Assembly (NCBI GenBank): GCA_937973685.1
Contig: CALJKJ010000042.1
Location: 1 to 64,000 of the forward strand
DNA: 64,000 nt
Source of the DNA: an uncultured Flavobacteriales bacterium
GTDB taxonomy: Bacteria > Bacteroidota > Bacteroidia > Flavobacteriales_D > Crocinitomicaceae
Direction of reading: 5' to 3'
Below the pieces are notes generated by a model. The model was not told the origin of the DNA and did no database searches. It worked only from the letters and a program-made list of their open reading frames with translations. Both the position numbers and the translations under genes were made by a program. The first letter of the stretch is position 1; each line of letters starts with the position of its first letter. Shown piece after piece: positions 18,792 through 27,687 of the stretch.

Positions 18792-19808
18792 TTATTCCAA
18801 GCCTTTTGCGACACGGAATTTTTCCCATTTCCATGCATCCGAAACAGCTTCTTCTACAGAAAATTTTGCTTCCCAATTTAATTCCTTTTTTGCTTTGTCA
18901 GCTCGTGCAAAAATAGCAGTTACATCTCCTGCTCTTCTGGGACCAAATTGCCAATTAATTTTGTTCCCTGTTGCTTTTTCAAAGGCAGCAATTAATTCAA
19001 TCACTGAAGTACCTTTGCCTGTTCCAACATTGAAAATTGCTGGTTCATTGGCTTGTACAACTGCTAACGCTTTGATGTGAGCAAGCGCCAAATCACACAC
19101 ATGGATATAATCGCGGATGCATGTTCCATCTTCCGTTGGGTAATCCGACCCGAAGACAGTTAATTGTTCGCGAATTCCTGCTGCAGTTTGAGTGATATAT
19201 GGGACGATATTGTTTGGAACGCCTTGTGGCAATTCACCTATAATCCCACTTTTATGTGCACCAATTGGGTTGAAATAACGCAATAAAACGGCATCTATAC
19301 TTCCTGTTTTAGCAACATCTTTGATGATTTGTTCTCCCATGTATTTTGTCCATCCATAAGGAGAATTGGGTGTTTCTAGCTGAGTTTCCTCACTCACTTG
19401 CGTTCCATTCTTTGGAACTCCGTAAACGGTACACGAGGAAGAAAAAACAAATTGACGTACACCAAATTGCTCCATAGTTTTTAAAACCGTTATTAATCCA
19501 TTCAAATTATTATTGTAATACATTAAAGGATTGTCAACTGATTCCCCAACTGCTTTGTGTGCTGCAAAATGGATAACCCCTTGAATGGCATGTGTTTTAA
19601 AAATAGTTGCTACTAATGCTTCATCCGAGCAATCGCCAGTAATAACGGTTAAATCTTTCCCACACAACTCGTTTATTCGCTCAATAACAGATGTGCTAGC
19701 ATTAGAAAAATTATCTAAAATGATCGGTTCAAATCCATTGGCTACAAGCTCAACAACAGTATGCGATCCGATATAGCCAGCACCACCAGTTACTAAAATA
19801 TTTTTCAT
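18792..19808 (-). CDS. galE: UDP-glucose 4-epimerase
   Basis: Interconverts UDP-glucose and UDP-galactose for glycan synthesis. The Rossmann motif GGAGYIGSHT is at the N-terminus, the catalytic Ser is in FSSSCTVYG and the Tyr-Lys pair is in SPYGWTKYMGE. RYFNPIGAHKSG and the C-terminal RRAGDVT are typical. Length 338 is normal. It is the last gene of a three-gene minus-strand run with the flippase and FkbM methyltransferase, suggesting supply of UDP-Gal for a surface glycan. Confidence 0.95.
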   Translation of the reverse strand: MKNILVTGGAGYIGSHTVVELVANGFEPIILDNFSNASTSVIERINELCGKDLTVITGDCSDEALVATIFKTHAIQGVIHFAAHKAVGESVDNPLMYYNNNLNGLITVLKTMEQFGVRQFVFSSSCTVYGVPKNGTQVSEETQLETPNSPYGWTKYMGEQIIKDVAKTGSIDAVLLRYFNPIGAHKSGIIGELPQGVPNNIVPYITQTAAGIREQLTVFGSDYPTEDGTCIRDYIHVCDLALAHIKALAVVQANEPAIFNVGTGKGTSVIELIAAFEKATGNKINWQFGPRRAGDVTAIFARADKAKKELNWEAKFSVEEAVSDAWKWEKFRVAKGLE

Positions 19809-19827
19809 GCAATTGCTTTGGTTAAAA

Positions 19828-21309
19828 TTACTGAATTTTTTCGGGAGAATCTTTTTTTGTTATTAGCACTAACATTGACTGGATATCAATGATTTTTAAT
19901 CCAAACACGAGTATTATCCAAACAGCACCAAGCAGCAATATGAATGTCAACGGACTAATTACCGTTGTTAATTCAATAAAAAGTACTGACCCTAATCCTG
20001 CTGATAAAAGAGCGAGTTTTATCCAGGTAAACTGTGCTAATCGGTGCTTCATGTTGTACCTAACTTCCCAATATTGAAGAACACCGATTGTTAATTGAGA
20101 GGAAAACAATGCGATTGCAGATCCAACTGCACCTAAACTCGGAACCAATAAAAAATTAAGTACAACCATGGTAATCAATCCCAACAAAGCTATTTGGTTC
20201 AATTTACGCATCGATTTATTTGCGGTCAATAACGTGCCAAAAACAATTGTAAAACACATTGGGACAAAAGTCATTGATAAAAATATCCATGAATTATACG
20301 AGTAGTAACTCACGTCTTTGTACAACATGTTAAAAATGATTTCCTTTAAACCTACGGTGAAAGCTATCATTAATAATCCACCCGCAACAAGCAAATTTAA
20401 TGCACTTGTCATGATCCCAGTGGTGGAGGTTTTCTCTTTGAGAACGCGTGAAAAGACTGGCAACAAAATACTCCCAAACAAAACGCCAAACATCCAACAA
20501 GCATCTAATAACCTGAAACTTTGAACGTAATAAGCTACTTGTTGTTGCACTTGGTCATCTGGCGACAAAGAACCCAATAATACCGTGCTCATTCGTATGG
20601 TTAACATCATCAAAATAACCAAAATTGCATACGGATAAGATTGACGAAAAATTGATCGAAAAAACACGGTGTTCCAATGTAATTTGGGGAATGCAACCAA
20701 ACGAACATATATTATGATAGCTGCCACTAATGAAAGCGACGATGAAGTAACAAATACAGTGATGAAAAGTGGCAAAGTAATGGGTTCGATAAAATGCCCA
20801 TACAACAATAAACAGCCCAAAACAAAGTAAACACTTCTTTCAATAACACTTAATAAAGCATCCAATCCAAATTTTAATAATCCTCCAGTATATGCACGAA
20901 CATAATTCACGGAAATAATGTTTATTTGATGTATGATGAGCACCAATAATATCCATAGCCAATCCATTGAGATTTTAGTGGGCACTATGAATTGTAACAA
21001 TGCAAATAAACTAAGTGAAAGGAAACAATAAGCCACAACCAACACCAAGCGCATTGTAAACAAGCGGTTACTATATTTTTGAATCATGTGGGGGTATTGA
21101 GCAATCAAGCGGGTCATGAAATTGGTCATTCCCATATCCAATATCATTGAAAATAGAAAAGTGAAATCAAGCATCACTTGAAAAACTCCATAATCATTAG
21201 CACCTAAGACATTTTGCATGCGAATGTCAACCAAAAAAATTGTTGCAGGCTTTACTAATAAATTGAGCAATAACGTAATGCCCAAACCTTTTAAAAAGAG
21301 TCGTTGCAT
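19828..21309 (-). CDS. Oligosaccharide flippase-like membrane protein (MOP superfamily)
   Basis: 493 residues with 12-14 predicted membrane helices spread over the whole length and the layout of Wzx/MurJ-like exporters (FLVDIRMQNVLGANDYGVFQ at the N-terminus is typical of polysaccharide flippases). Such proteins flip lipid-linked sugars across the inner membrane. Substrate unknown. It starts 5 bp before the FkbM stop and lies 19 bp from galE. No Wzy-type polymerase is nearby. Confidence 0.85.
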   Translation of the reverse strand: MQRLFLKGLGITLLLNLLVKPATIFLVDIRMQNVLGANDYGVFQVMLDFTFLFSMILDMGMTNFMTRLIAQYPHMIQKYSNRLFTMRLVLVVAYCFLSLSLFALLQFIVPTKISMDWLWILLVLIIHQINIISVNYVRAYTGGLLKFGLDALLSVIERSVYFVLGCLLLYGHFIEPITLPLFITVFVTSSSLSLVAAIIIYVRLVAFPKLHWNTVFFRSIFRQSYPYAILVILMMLTIRMSTVLLGSLSPDDQVQQQVAYYVQSFRLLDACWMFGVLFGSILLPVFSRVLKEKTSTTGIMTSALNLLVAGGLLMIAFTVGLKEIIFNMLYKDVSYYSYNSWIFLSMTFVPMCFTIVFGTLLTANKSMRKLNQIALLGLITMVVLNFLLVPSLGAVGSAIALFSSQLTIGVLQYWEVRYNMKHRLAQFTWIKLALLSAGLGSVLFIELTTVISPLTFILLLGAVWIILVFGLKIIDIQSMLVLITKKDSPEKIQ

Positions 21310-21314
21310 GCTAA

Positions 21315-22052
21315 TTATTGAACAGTGAAAATGAAGTTTTGTGTGGTATGAATTGTTGGATTAAATGGTATGAGCTGTTTATTCTCACATACAAAAACTG
21401 AATAATTCATTGCTGTTAAAAAATCAATGCATCGCTTACGGTTATCATTGTCCCATAATTCCGCATAGATAACAGGGTGTTGAGTAGATAAGATCACTTC
21501 TGCTCCTTTTAATGCAAAGTACTCGAAATTTTCAACATCTATTTTGATCCCTTGAACAGCATTACTTCCAATAATATTATCTAATTTCTCAATGGGTACT
21601 TCAACTTCTTTTCCTTCGTTCCAATCAGAAATTGAATCATGTTTGATGTGACTTAATCCTTGTTTTACCGTTTGATTATCAATAGGAAGAATCATTTTTG
21701 CAATGCCTTTTTCTTCGCCTAATGCCAATTCATGAATCATTACATTTTTTAACTGAAATGCGTTACATATTTTATGTAAAACTTCATGGTTTTCAGGCAT
21801 TGGTTCAAATGAATGGATAACCGTATTCGGTAATTTCTTCGCTAAATGAACCGTCATTATTCCCAAATTTGCACCAATATCTAAAACAGCGCCTTTCCCA
21901 TCTGCTAGTAAGGATAAAAAAAGGAAAAAATCATTTTCTTTTTTATCCATTTTTAGCGTTCTGATTTTATACATAGCAAAGAGGTACAAATACCTTTGTA
22001 GCCCTAAAATTCGTTGTAAAAAATATTGAATGCTGTTTTTCATAGCGTGCAT
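21315..22052 (-). CDS. FkbM family methyltransferase
   Basis: 245 residues. The SAM-binding motif is AVLDIGANLGIMTVHLAKKLP near residue 55, followed by HSFEPMPENHEVL and IKIDVENFEYFALKGAE, all typical of the FkbM group of O-methyltransferases that often modify sugars. Two ATG codons, at 22052 and three codons later, are both possible. It heads the run with flippase and galE, so methylation of a glycan is the likely job. Confidence 0.88.
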   Translation of the reverse strand: MHAMKNSIQYFLQRILGLQRYLYLFAMYKIRTLKMDKKENDFFLFLSLLADGKGAVLDIGANLGIMTVHLAKKLPNTVIHSFEPMPENHEVLHKICNAFQLKNVMIHELALGEEKGIAKMILPIDNQTVKQGLSHIKHDSISDWNEGKEVEVPIEKLDNIIGSNAVQGIKIDVENFEYFALKGAEVILSTQHPVIYAELWDNDNRKRCIDFLTAMNYSVFVCENKQLIPFNPTIHTTQNFIFTVQ

Positions 22053-22059
22053 GCGAATG

Positions 22060-22067
22060 CGAAGTTA
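22060..22067 (-). promoter_or_regulatory. -7 box of the FkbM-flippase-galE run
   Basis: TAACTTCG on the minus strand is one base off TAnnTTTG, 7 nt before the ATG; a TTG at 22086-22084 could be the -33 element (16-nt spacer). Confidence 0.3.
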
Positions 22068-22180
22068 GAAAAACTTGGAAACTCAAGGCCTTAATTTGCA
22101 AGATTTTTGTCTCAAACAACTGATTTTGACAAAATAAATGGACTTTTAATTGAAATCATGACTTTCAAAGCAAATCTTTG

Positions 22181-22188
22181 TACTTTCG
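22181..22188 (+). promoter_or_regulatory. -7 box of the glycosyltransferase gene
   Basis: TACTTTCG, one base off TAnnTTTG, lies 7 nt before the ATG at 22196 and argues against the longer TTG-initiated reading frame at 22178. Confidence 0.35.
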
Positions 22189-22195
22189 TGGCTGT

Positions 22196-23320
22196 ATGCG
22201 GATTGGAATAAATACACGTTTTTTGCTTTCATCTAAAATGGAAGGATTTGGGTGGTACACTTATGAAGTTGTTAAACGAATGGTCCTTGAACATCCCGAA
22301 CACGAATTTGTGTTTTTCTTTGATCGACCTTTTGACAAACAATTTGTTTTTGCGAAAAATGTCACACCAATTGTTCTTTTCCCTCCAGCAAGACATCCTT
22401 TTTTATTTGTTTGGTGGTTCGAAATATCCCTAAAAAAAGCATTAAAAAAACACCAAATCGATGTGTTTTTTTCACCAGATGGTTATCTTTCTTTAGGTGC
22501 TGTGACCAAACAAATTGGTGTCATACACGATTTGAACTTTGAACACAATCCAACGGATGTCCCACCAATAGCGCGCTGGTACTTGCGTACATTTTTTCCG
22601 CGATTTGCCAAAAAAGCTTCCGCAATAATTACTGTTTCTGATTTTTCAAAAAACGATATTCGTACAACTTATGGCATAGATGCTTCTAAAATTCATGTTG
22701 CTTGGAATGGTGCGTCAACCGAATTTAAACGCCTCAATAACGAAGAAAAATCAGCTGTAAAAGCGCATTTCAGTAAAAACAGACCTTACTTCCTATTTGT
22801 CGGTTCGCTTCATCCGCGTAAAAACTTGCCCAATTTATTACGCGCTTTTCATGCGTTTGCACAAAACAATCATGAAATTGATTTGATTATTGCTGGCGCC
22901 GAAATGTGGAAAAACAAACAAGTTGACACTTCCTTTTTGGACGAACAAACAACATCTCGGATACAATTTACTGGTCATGTTTCGCTAGCAACCTTAACTT
23001 CATTAATGGGAGCTGCACACACGTTCATTTACGTTCCATACTTCGAAGGCTTTGGTATTCCATTAGTGGAAGCGATGCGTTGTGGCATTCCAATTATTGC
23101 AGGAAACAAAACGGCTTTGCCAGAAGTCGCAGGAGATGCGGCTCTATTAGTTGATCCACACAATGTTCAGGAAATTGCAACTAAAATGCAGGAACTAGCA
23201 ACGAATGAAACGATTCATGCTGCATTAAGCGAAAAGAGTTATGCACGCAGTACTTTGTTCTCGTGGGACAATTCAGCTGCGCTTGTTTGGCAAATTATTG
23301 AAGACGTTTATAACGATTGA
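22196..23320 (+). CDS. Glycosyltransferase family 4 protein
   Basis: About 374 residues from ATG at 22196 (MRIGINTRFLL). GT-B fold: an N-terminal acceptor domain with VIHDLNFEHNPTDVP, then the nucleotide-sugar domain with FVGSLHPRKNLPNLLRAF and the E-x7-E region FEGFGIPLVEAM. Sugar and acceptor are unknown. It is divergent from the FkbM-flippase-galE run and converges with the LETM1-like gene one base after its stop, with no terminator visible between. Confidence 0.93.
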   Translation: MRIGINTRFLLSSKMEGFGWYTYEVVKRMVLEHPEHEFVFFFDRPFDKQFVFAKNVTPIVLFPPARHPFLFVWWFEISLKKALKKHQIDVFFSPDGYLSLGAVTKQIGVIHDLNFEHNPTDVPPIARWYLRTFFPRFAKKASAIITVSDFSKNDIRTTYGIDASKIHVAWNGASTEFKRLNNEEKSAVKAHFSKNRPYFLFVGSLHPRKNLPNLLRAFHAFAQNNHEIDLIIAGAEMWKNKQVDTSFLDEQTTSRIQFTGHVSLATLTSLMGAAHTFIYVPYFEGFGIPLVEAMRCGIPIIAGNKTALPEVAGDAALLVDPHNVQEIATKMQELATNETIHAALSEKSYARSTLFSWDNSAALVWQIIEDVYND

Positions 23321-23321
23321 T

Positions 23322-24569
23322 TTACTTTTCAACTTCGTTGTCACGAAAAGCAGAAGGGATTAGTGTTGGAATGATTTTTAAAACGATAGGCAATAATAGT
23401 GCGCCGCCAGGCAGTAAAAATATTGCCAAAGCCGGCATCGATTTAGCGATATCTAAGAATTGAGTTTTTACTTTTTCTTTTTCTTCTTTGGTCAATTCTT
23501 CTGCTGTTGATTTCCGTATCAAAGCAACTAATTCTTTGCTTTGTTTTAATTCAACTGCTAACTTATCTTTATTACGTCCCAATATCTTTATCCATCTTTT
23601 TGAGACATTCGTCACCATCAATTCAACCGTATTCGCATCTTTCAAATAACCAACTTGCTTGTGATTTTCGAGCACAAACTGTTGGGCCATAATTACCGCT
23701 TGGTTCAAATCTTCTGGTGCCAAATTCAACCAACTGCGCAATTCTTCTAGAAAATCTTTTTCTTCGCTGTGCGCGTCGTGATTTGCATAAATCGTTAACG
23801 AAGATAAATCCAGTAAATAGCGTTTGAAATTCCAAGATGCAATTAACTCTGCATCTAATTCATTCAATGAAGTGCCATTTTTAAACCGCAACTTTGCTAA
23901 TTCACGCTCGTCGTGGTCTAAGTCTGCTGACACTAAAAATGCATCAAACAATGCTTTTTCGCTATCTTCGATTTTTCCATCAGAATAAGCTGATAATGAA
24001 ATAATTGACAGTGATAAAACAGCTAGGGATTGATAATCAACTGTAGATTTATCGGATTTCAAAAACTCCTCAAACAATAAAATATCCAGGTAAATAAACG
24101 CATTATTAAACAAGCCAGCCCACGATTTTGTGTTACTCAATTGAACTTGTGCATCTGTTCGTTTTGCTAAAATCCGTTCTAATTTTTCACTTTTCGCTTC
24201 TTTGAATAAGTAACCTAAAAAAGAGCCTAAGGATTGTACGCGGTGATTTTTATAAAAAACGTACAAGGTATCTAAGAAATGATTGCTATCAAATTGTTTC
24301 GTTTTATTAAAATTGCAATAGGTAAACAATAAGGATTCAAATAATAAAACGGTCAATTTTTCATCTTGCGTCCACTTAGATTGATTGAAAGACGTCCCTA
24401 AAATCAAGCGGGATGGATAACCATAAACAATACCTGATTGTGCTAAAAAGTGGTGATTAAATTGTTCATTTGTAAGAGTAGCTGGTCGTTCAATTTGTGT
24501 AACAATTTCACCTTTCTCAACAAGTGTTAAGTACTTAGCAATCCAACCTTTAGAACCAGGAGCAATCAT
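23322..24569 (-). CDS. TerB-like / LETM1-like membrane protein
   Basis: 415 residues, no signal peptide. The middle (about 185-290) has a helical region with LSAYSDGKIEDSEKALFDAFL, like the metal-binding TerB fold. The C-terminal 60 residues closely resemble the membrane hairpin of mitochondrial LETM1: a charged helix (LTKEEKEKVKTQFLDIAK) and then a proline-rich hydrophobic stretch LPGGALLLPIVLKIIP followed by TLIPSAF. I believe related proteins in Bacteroidota are called LETM1-related; function is not established. Ion or metal handling at the membrane is a guess. It stands alone between the GT4 gene and infB. Confidence 0.7.
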   Translation of the reverse strand: MIAPGSKGWIAKYLTLVEKGEIVTQIERPATLTNEQFNHHFLAQSGIVYGYPSRLILGTSFNQSKWTQDEKLTVLLFESLLFTYCNFNKTKQFDSNHFLDTLYVFYKNHRVQSLGSFLGYLFKEAKSEKLERILAKRTDAQVQLSNTKSWAGLFNNAFIYLDILLFEEFLKSDKSTVDYQSLAVLSLSIISLSAYSDGKIEDSEKALFDAFLVSADLDHDERELAKLRFKNGTSLNELDAELIASWNFKRYLLDLSSLTIYANHDAHSEEKDFLEELRSWLNLAPEDLNQAVIMAQQFVLENHKQVGYLKDANTVELMVTNVSKRWIKILGRNKDKLAVELKQSKELVALIRKSTAEELTKEEKEKVKTQFLDIAKSMPALAIFLLPGGALLLPIVLKIIPTLIPSAFRDNEVEK

Positions 24570-24638
24570 TTGATAAAGTTAGGCAATATTGTAATGAGAA
24601 TGAAAAAATCTTTTTCGAATAAGAAAAATCGCCAAAAA

Positions 24639-24664
24639 AAACCCTGACAAACATGTCAGGGTTT
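24639..24664 (-). terminator. Terminator of the rimP-nusA-infB operon
   Basis: Perfect 11-bp stem (AAACCCTGACA with TGTCAGGGTTT) and a 4-nt loop, followed on the minus strand by a T-run. It lies 19 bp past the infB stop. Confidence 0.9.
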
Positions 24665-24682
24665 CAATTATTTTTCTGTTTA

Positions 24683-27562
24683 TCATAACTTTCTAGCTAC
24701 TTCTACTTCTTCGTAGGCTTCCACTAAATCGCCGATTTTAATATCATTGAATTTATCAATATTCAAACCACATTCGTAGTTGTTTTTTACTTCACGTACA
24801 TCGTCTTTGAAACGTTTCAATGATCCTAATGTACCTGAATGAATAACAATTCCATCTCGGATAACACGTATTTTTGAAGAACGTTTGATGATACCATCCA
24901 ACACATAACATCCTGCAATTGTACCAACTTTAGTAATGTCAAACGTTTCACGAATCTCAGCAGTACCGATAACTTTTTCTTCGATATCTGGCGAAAGCAT
25001 TCCTTCCATTGCAGCTTTCAATTCCTCGATTGCTTTGTAGATGACAGAATACAAGCGAATATCAATTTGTTCGTTTTCAGCTAATTTACGTGCAGCAACA
25101 GATGGTCTAACTTGGAAACCAACAATGATTGCCTCCGAAGCGGCAGCCAAATTGACATCAGCTTCAGTAATTGCACCAACACCTTTGTGAACAATGTTGA
25201 TTTGAATTTCTTCCGTAGATAAACGCAACAAGGAATCAGATAATGCTTCGATAGAACCATCCACGTCACCTTTAACAATTAAGTTCAATTCTTTGAAATC
25301 ACCAATTGCTAAACGACGTCCAATTTCATCCAACGTAATGTGTTTGTTTGTACGTAAACCTTGCTCTCTGTATAGTTGTTCGCGTTTCGAAGCAATTGAT
25401 TTTGCTTCGCGTTCATCGTCCATAACATGGAAAGTATCACCCGCTGATGGGGCACCATTGATACCTAATACAGCAACAGGTTGAGCAGGACCAGCTTCTT
25501 TCAAAGCAACTCCATGTTCATCGTGCATTGCACGAACACGACCATAGTTTCTTCCTACTAAAATAACGTCTCCAACACGCATTGTACCTGCTTGTACTAA
25601 CATATTAGTAACGTATCCTTTTCCTTTATCTAAAGAAGACTCGACAACAGTACCGATTGCATTTTTAGCAGGATTAGCACGTAAATTCAAGATTTCCGCC
25701 TCTAATAATACTTTTTCCAATAAGTCGTCGATGTTCAAATTTTGTTTTGCAGAGATTTCTTGACATTGGTATTTTCCACCCCATTCTTCCACAAGAATAT
25801 TCATTGCAGAAAGTTGTTCACGAATACGGTCAGGACTTGCGCCAGCTTTATCAATTTTGTTGATTGCAAAAACCATTGGCACGCCTGCTGCTTGCGCATG
25901 CGAGATTGCTTCTTTGGTTTGTGGCATGACATCATCATCTGCTGCTACAATGATAATTGCAACGTCAGTAATTTGTGCACCTCTGGCACGCATTGCGGTA
26001 AACGCTTCGTGACCTGGAGTATCTAAGAAAGTCATTTTACGACCATCTTTTAATGTTACAGAGTACGCACCAATGTGTTGCGTAATTCCTCCAGCCTCAC
26101 CTGCAGTAACATTTGCATTTCTAATTTTATCTAACAATGACGTCTTACCGTGGTCAACGTGACCCATTACCGTAATAATTGGCGGACGATCAACTAAATC
26201 TTCTTCTTTGTCTTCCACTTCAGGAATCGCATCTTGTACTTCAGCAGATACAAATTCTGTTTCAAAACCAAATTCTTCAGCAACAATTTGAATTGTTTCT
26301 GCATCCAATCGTTGGTTGATAGAAGCAAATATACCTAAAGACATACATGCAGAAATAACTTGAGTAGGTGAAACATTCATCATACTTGCAAGCTCAGAAA
26401 CAGTAACAAATTCTGTTAGTTTCAAGATTCCTTCTGCCATTTCAGCAGCCATTTGCTCCTGTTCTCGACGTGAAGCACGATCATCTCGTTTTGCACGACG
26501 ATTTTTCGACGCTTTCGATTTACCTCCTGTTGAAGATAAACGCGCTAACGTGTCTTTGATTTCTTTTTGAATATCACGTTCAGTTGGTGCAGCTTTTTCA
26601 ACTTTTCCTTTGTTGAATCCACCACCTGGACGATTATTTCCTGGGCCACCACCCGGACGGTTATTTCCTGGACCACCACCTGGACGGTTATTTCCTGGAC
26701 CGTTATTTGGTCGTTGACCTGGTTGCCCTACGCCTGGTGTTTGACCACCTGGTGCATCTTTCTTAATGCGTTTGCGTTTTTTACGATCGTCACCTGGGCG
26801 AGAAGAACCAACAGATTTTGGTTTTTCAACAGGCAATTCAATTCTTCCAAGAACAGTAGGTCCTGTTAATTTTCTCGTCTCAACACGAATCGTTTCTATT
26901 TCTTTTGGCACATCCGTATTAGCTGAATCAACTTCAGGCACAACTGGAGCAGCTGTTACTGGAGGAGCTGTTACAGCTTTAGGATATTCCGATTTGTCAA
27001 TCGGGCCATCTTGTTTTTTTCGTTTGTCTGGACGTGTTTTTGTGTTTAACTTATCCAAATCAATTCTGCCAATTACTTGAATTCCGGCCCCATTATCTGC
27101 TGACTTATCATCATCAATACTTGGTGCAGGCGCTTCTGCAATTACAGGTGTTTCAACAACTTCAACTTTTGCTGGAGGAATTGGTGTTTCCACTTCTTTC
27201 GCTACAACTGGAGTTGCTTCAGGTTTTGGCGCTGCTACAGCTTCCTCAACTTTTGGTGTTGTAGGATTTGTTGCAACAACAGGAGAAGCTGGAACTACTT
27301 CCGGCTCATCTTCACCTTTGATATCACGAAGCGTGATTGTTTCACGTTTTTCACGTTTCACTGCAGTCAACTTTGATTGCTCTTTTAAGTTTTGGTCTGC
27401 AGCAAATTGAGTACGAAGCATGTCGTACTGCTCTGGCTCCAATTTGGTATTCGGATTTGAGTCAATAGCAAGGCCTTTCGAGCCTAAAAACTCGACAATT
27501 GTGGCGATTCCCACATTTAACTCTCCTGCTGCTTTGCCTAAACGCTGTGTTTTACCGGCCAT
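24683..27562 (-). CDS. infB: Translation initiation factor IF-2
   Basis: GTPase that brings initiator tRNA to the ribosome. 959 residues: a long low-complexity N-terminal arm rich in P, V, E and A with a GPGNNRPGG repeat (about 288-315), an IF-2 N domain (LTEFVTVSELASMMNVSP), then the G domain with GHVDHGKTSLLDKIR (about residue 467), DTPGHEAF and NKIDK, and C-terminal domains. Last gene of rimP-nusA-infB, 125 bp after nusA; that gap holds small hairpins. A strong terminator follows. Confidence 0.97.
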   Translation of the reverse strand: MAGKTQRLGKAAGELNVGIATIVEFLGSKGLAIDSNPNTKLEPEQYDMLRTQFAADQNLKEQSKLTAVKREKRETITLRDIKGEDEPEVVPASPVVATNPTTPKVEEAVAAPKPEATPVVAKEVETPIPPAKVEVVETPVIAEAPAPSIDDDKSADNGAGIQVIGRIDLDKLNTKTRPDKRKKQDGPIDKSEYPKAVTAPPVTAAPVVPEVDSANTDVPKEIETIRVETRKLTGPTVLGRIELPVEKPKSVGSSRPGDDRKKRKRIKKDAPGGQTPGVGQPGQRPNNGPGNNRPGGGPGNNRPGGGPGNNRPGGGFNKGKVEKAAPTERDIQKEIKDTLARLSSTGGKSKASKNRRAKRDDRASRREQEQMAAEMAEGILKLTEFVTVSELASMMNVSPTQVISACMSLGIFASINQRLDAETIQIVAEEFGFETEFVSAEVQDAIPEVEDKEEDLVDRPPIITVMGHVDHGKTSLLDKIRNANVTAGEAGGITQHIGAYSVTLKDGRKMTFLDTPGHEAFTAMRARGAQITDVAIIIVAADDDVMPQTKEAISHAQAAGVPMVFAINKIDKAGASPDRIREQLSAMNILVEEWGGKYQCQEISAKQNLNIDDLLEKVLLEAEILNLRANPAKNAIGTVVESSLDKGKGYVTNMLVQAGTMRVGDVILVGRNYGRVRAMHDEHGVALKEAGPAQPVAVLGINGAPSAGDTFHVMDDEREAKSIASKREQLYREQGLRTNKHITLDEIGRRLAIGDFKELNLIVKGDVDGSIEALSDSLLRLSTEEIQINIVHKGVGAITEADVNLAAASEAIIVGFQVRPSVAARKLAENEQIDIRLYSVIYKAIEELKAAMEGMLSPDIEEKVIGTAEIRETFDITKVGTIAGCYVLDGIIKRSSKIRVIRDGIVIHSGTLGSLKRFKDDVREVKNNYECGLNIDKFNDIKIGDLVEAYEEVEVARKL
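26619..26699 (-). repeat. Three 27-bp tandem repeats inside infB
   Basis: Units 26619-26645, 26646-26672 and 26673-26699 differ at only two or three positions. They code for nine-residue blocks of the type GPGNNRPGG in the unstructured IF-2 N-terminal arm. Near-identity suggests recent slippage, so copy number may vary between strains. Confidence 0.85.
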
Positions 27563-27585
27563 ATATTTTGCTCCTTGTTAATAAT

Positions 27586-27667
27586 CAGTACGTTGGTACT
27601 GGTAATTTGTGATAAAGATAGTCAGTTGTTGCTTATATTGATACAAATTCAGCAAGGTAAATTACCT
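27586..27667. other. Small hairpins in the nusA-infB gap
   Basis: The 125-bp gap holds a perfect 6-bp stem with a 4-nt loop (CAGTAC/GTACTG, 27586-27601) and a 13-bp palindrome AGGTAAATTACCT (27655-27667). Neither is followed by a T-run on the minus strand, so these are not clear terminators. They might be processing or pause sites. Confidence 0.35.
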
Positions 27668-27687
27668 CGCCGAATCTGTTTCATCTT

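Noticed and set aside
26619..26699. Repeat array as a CRISPR candidate
   Set aside because: Units are directly joined without spacers and code for IF-2 residues in frame.
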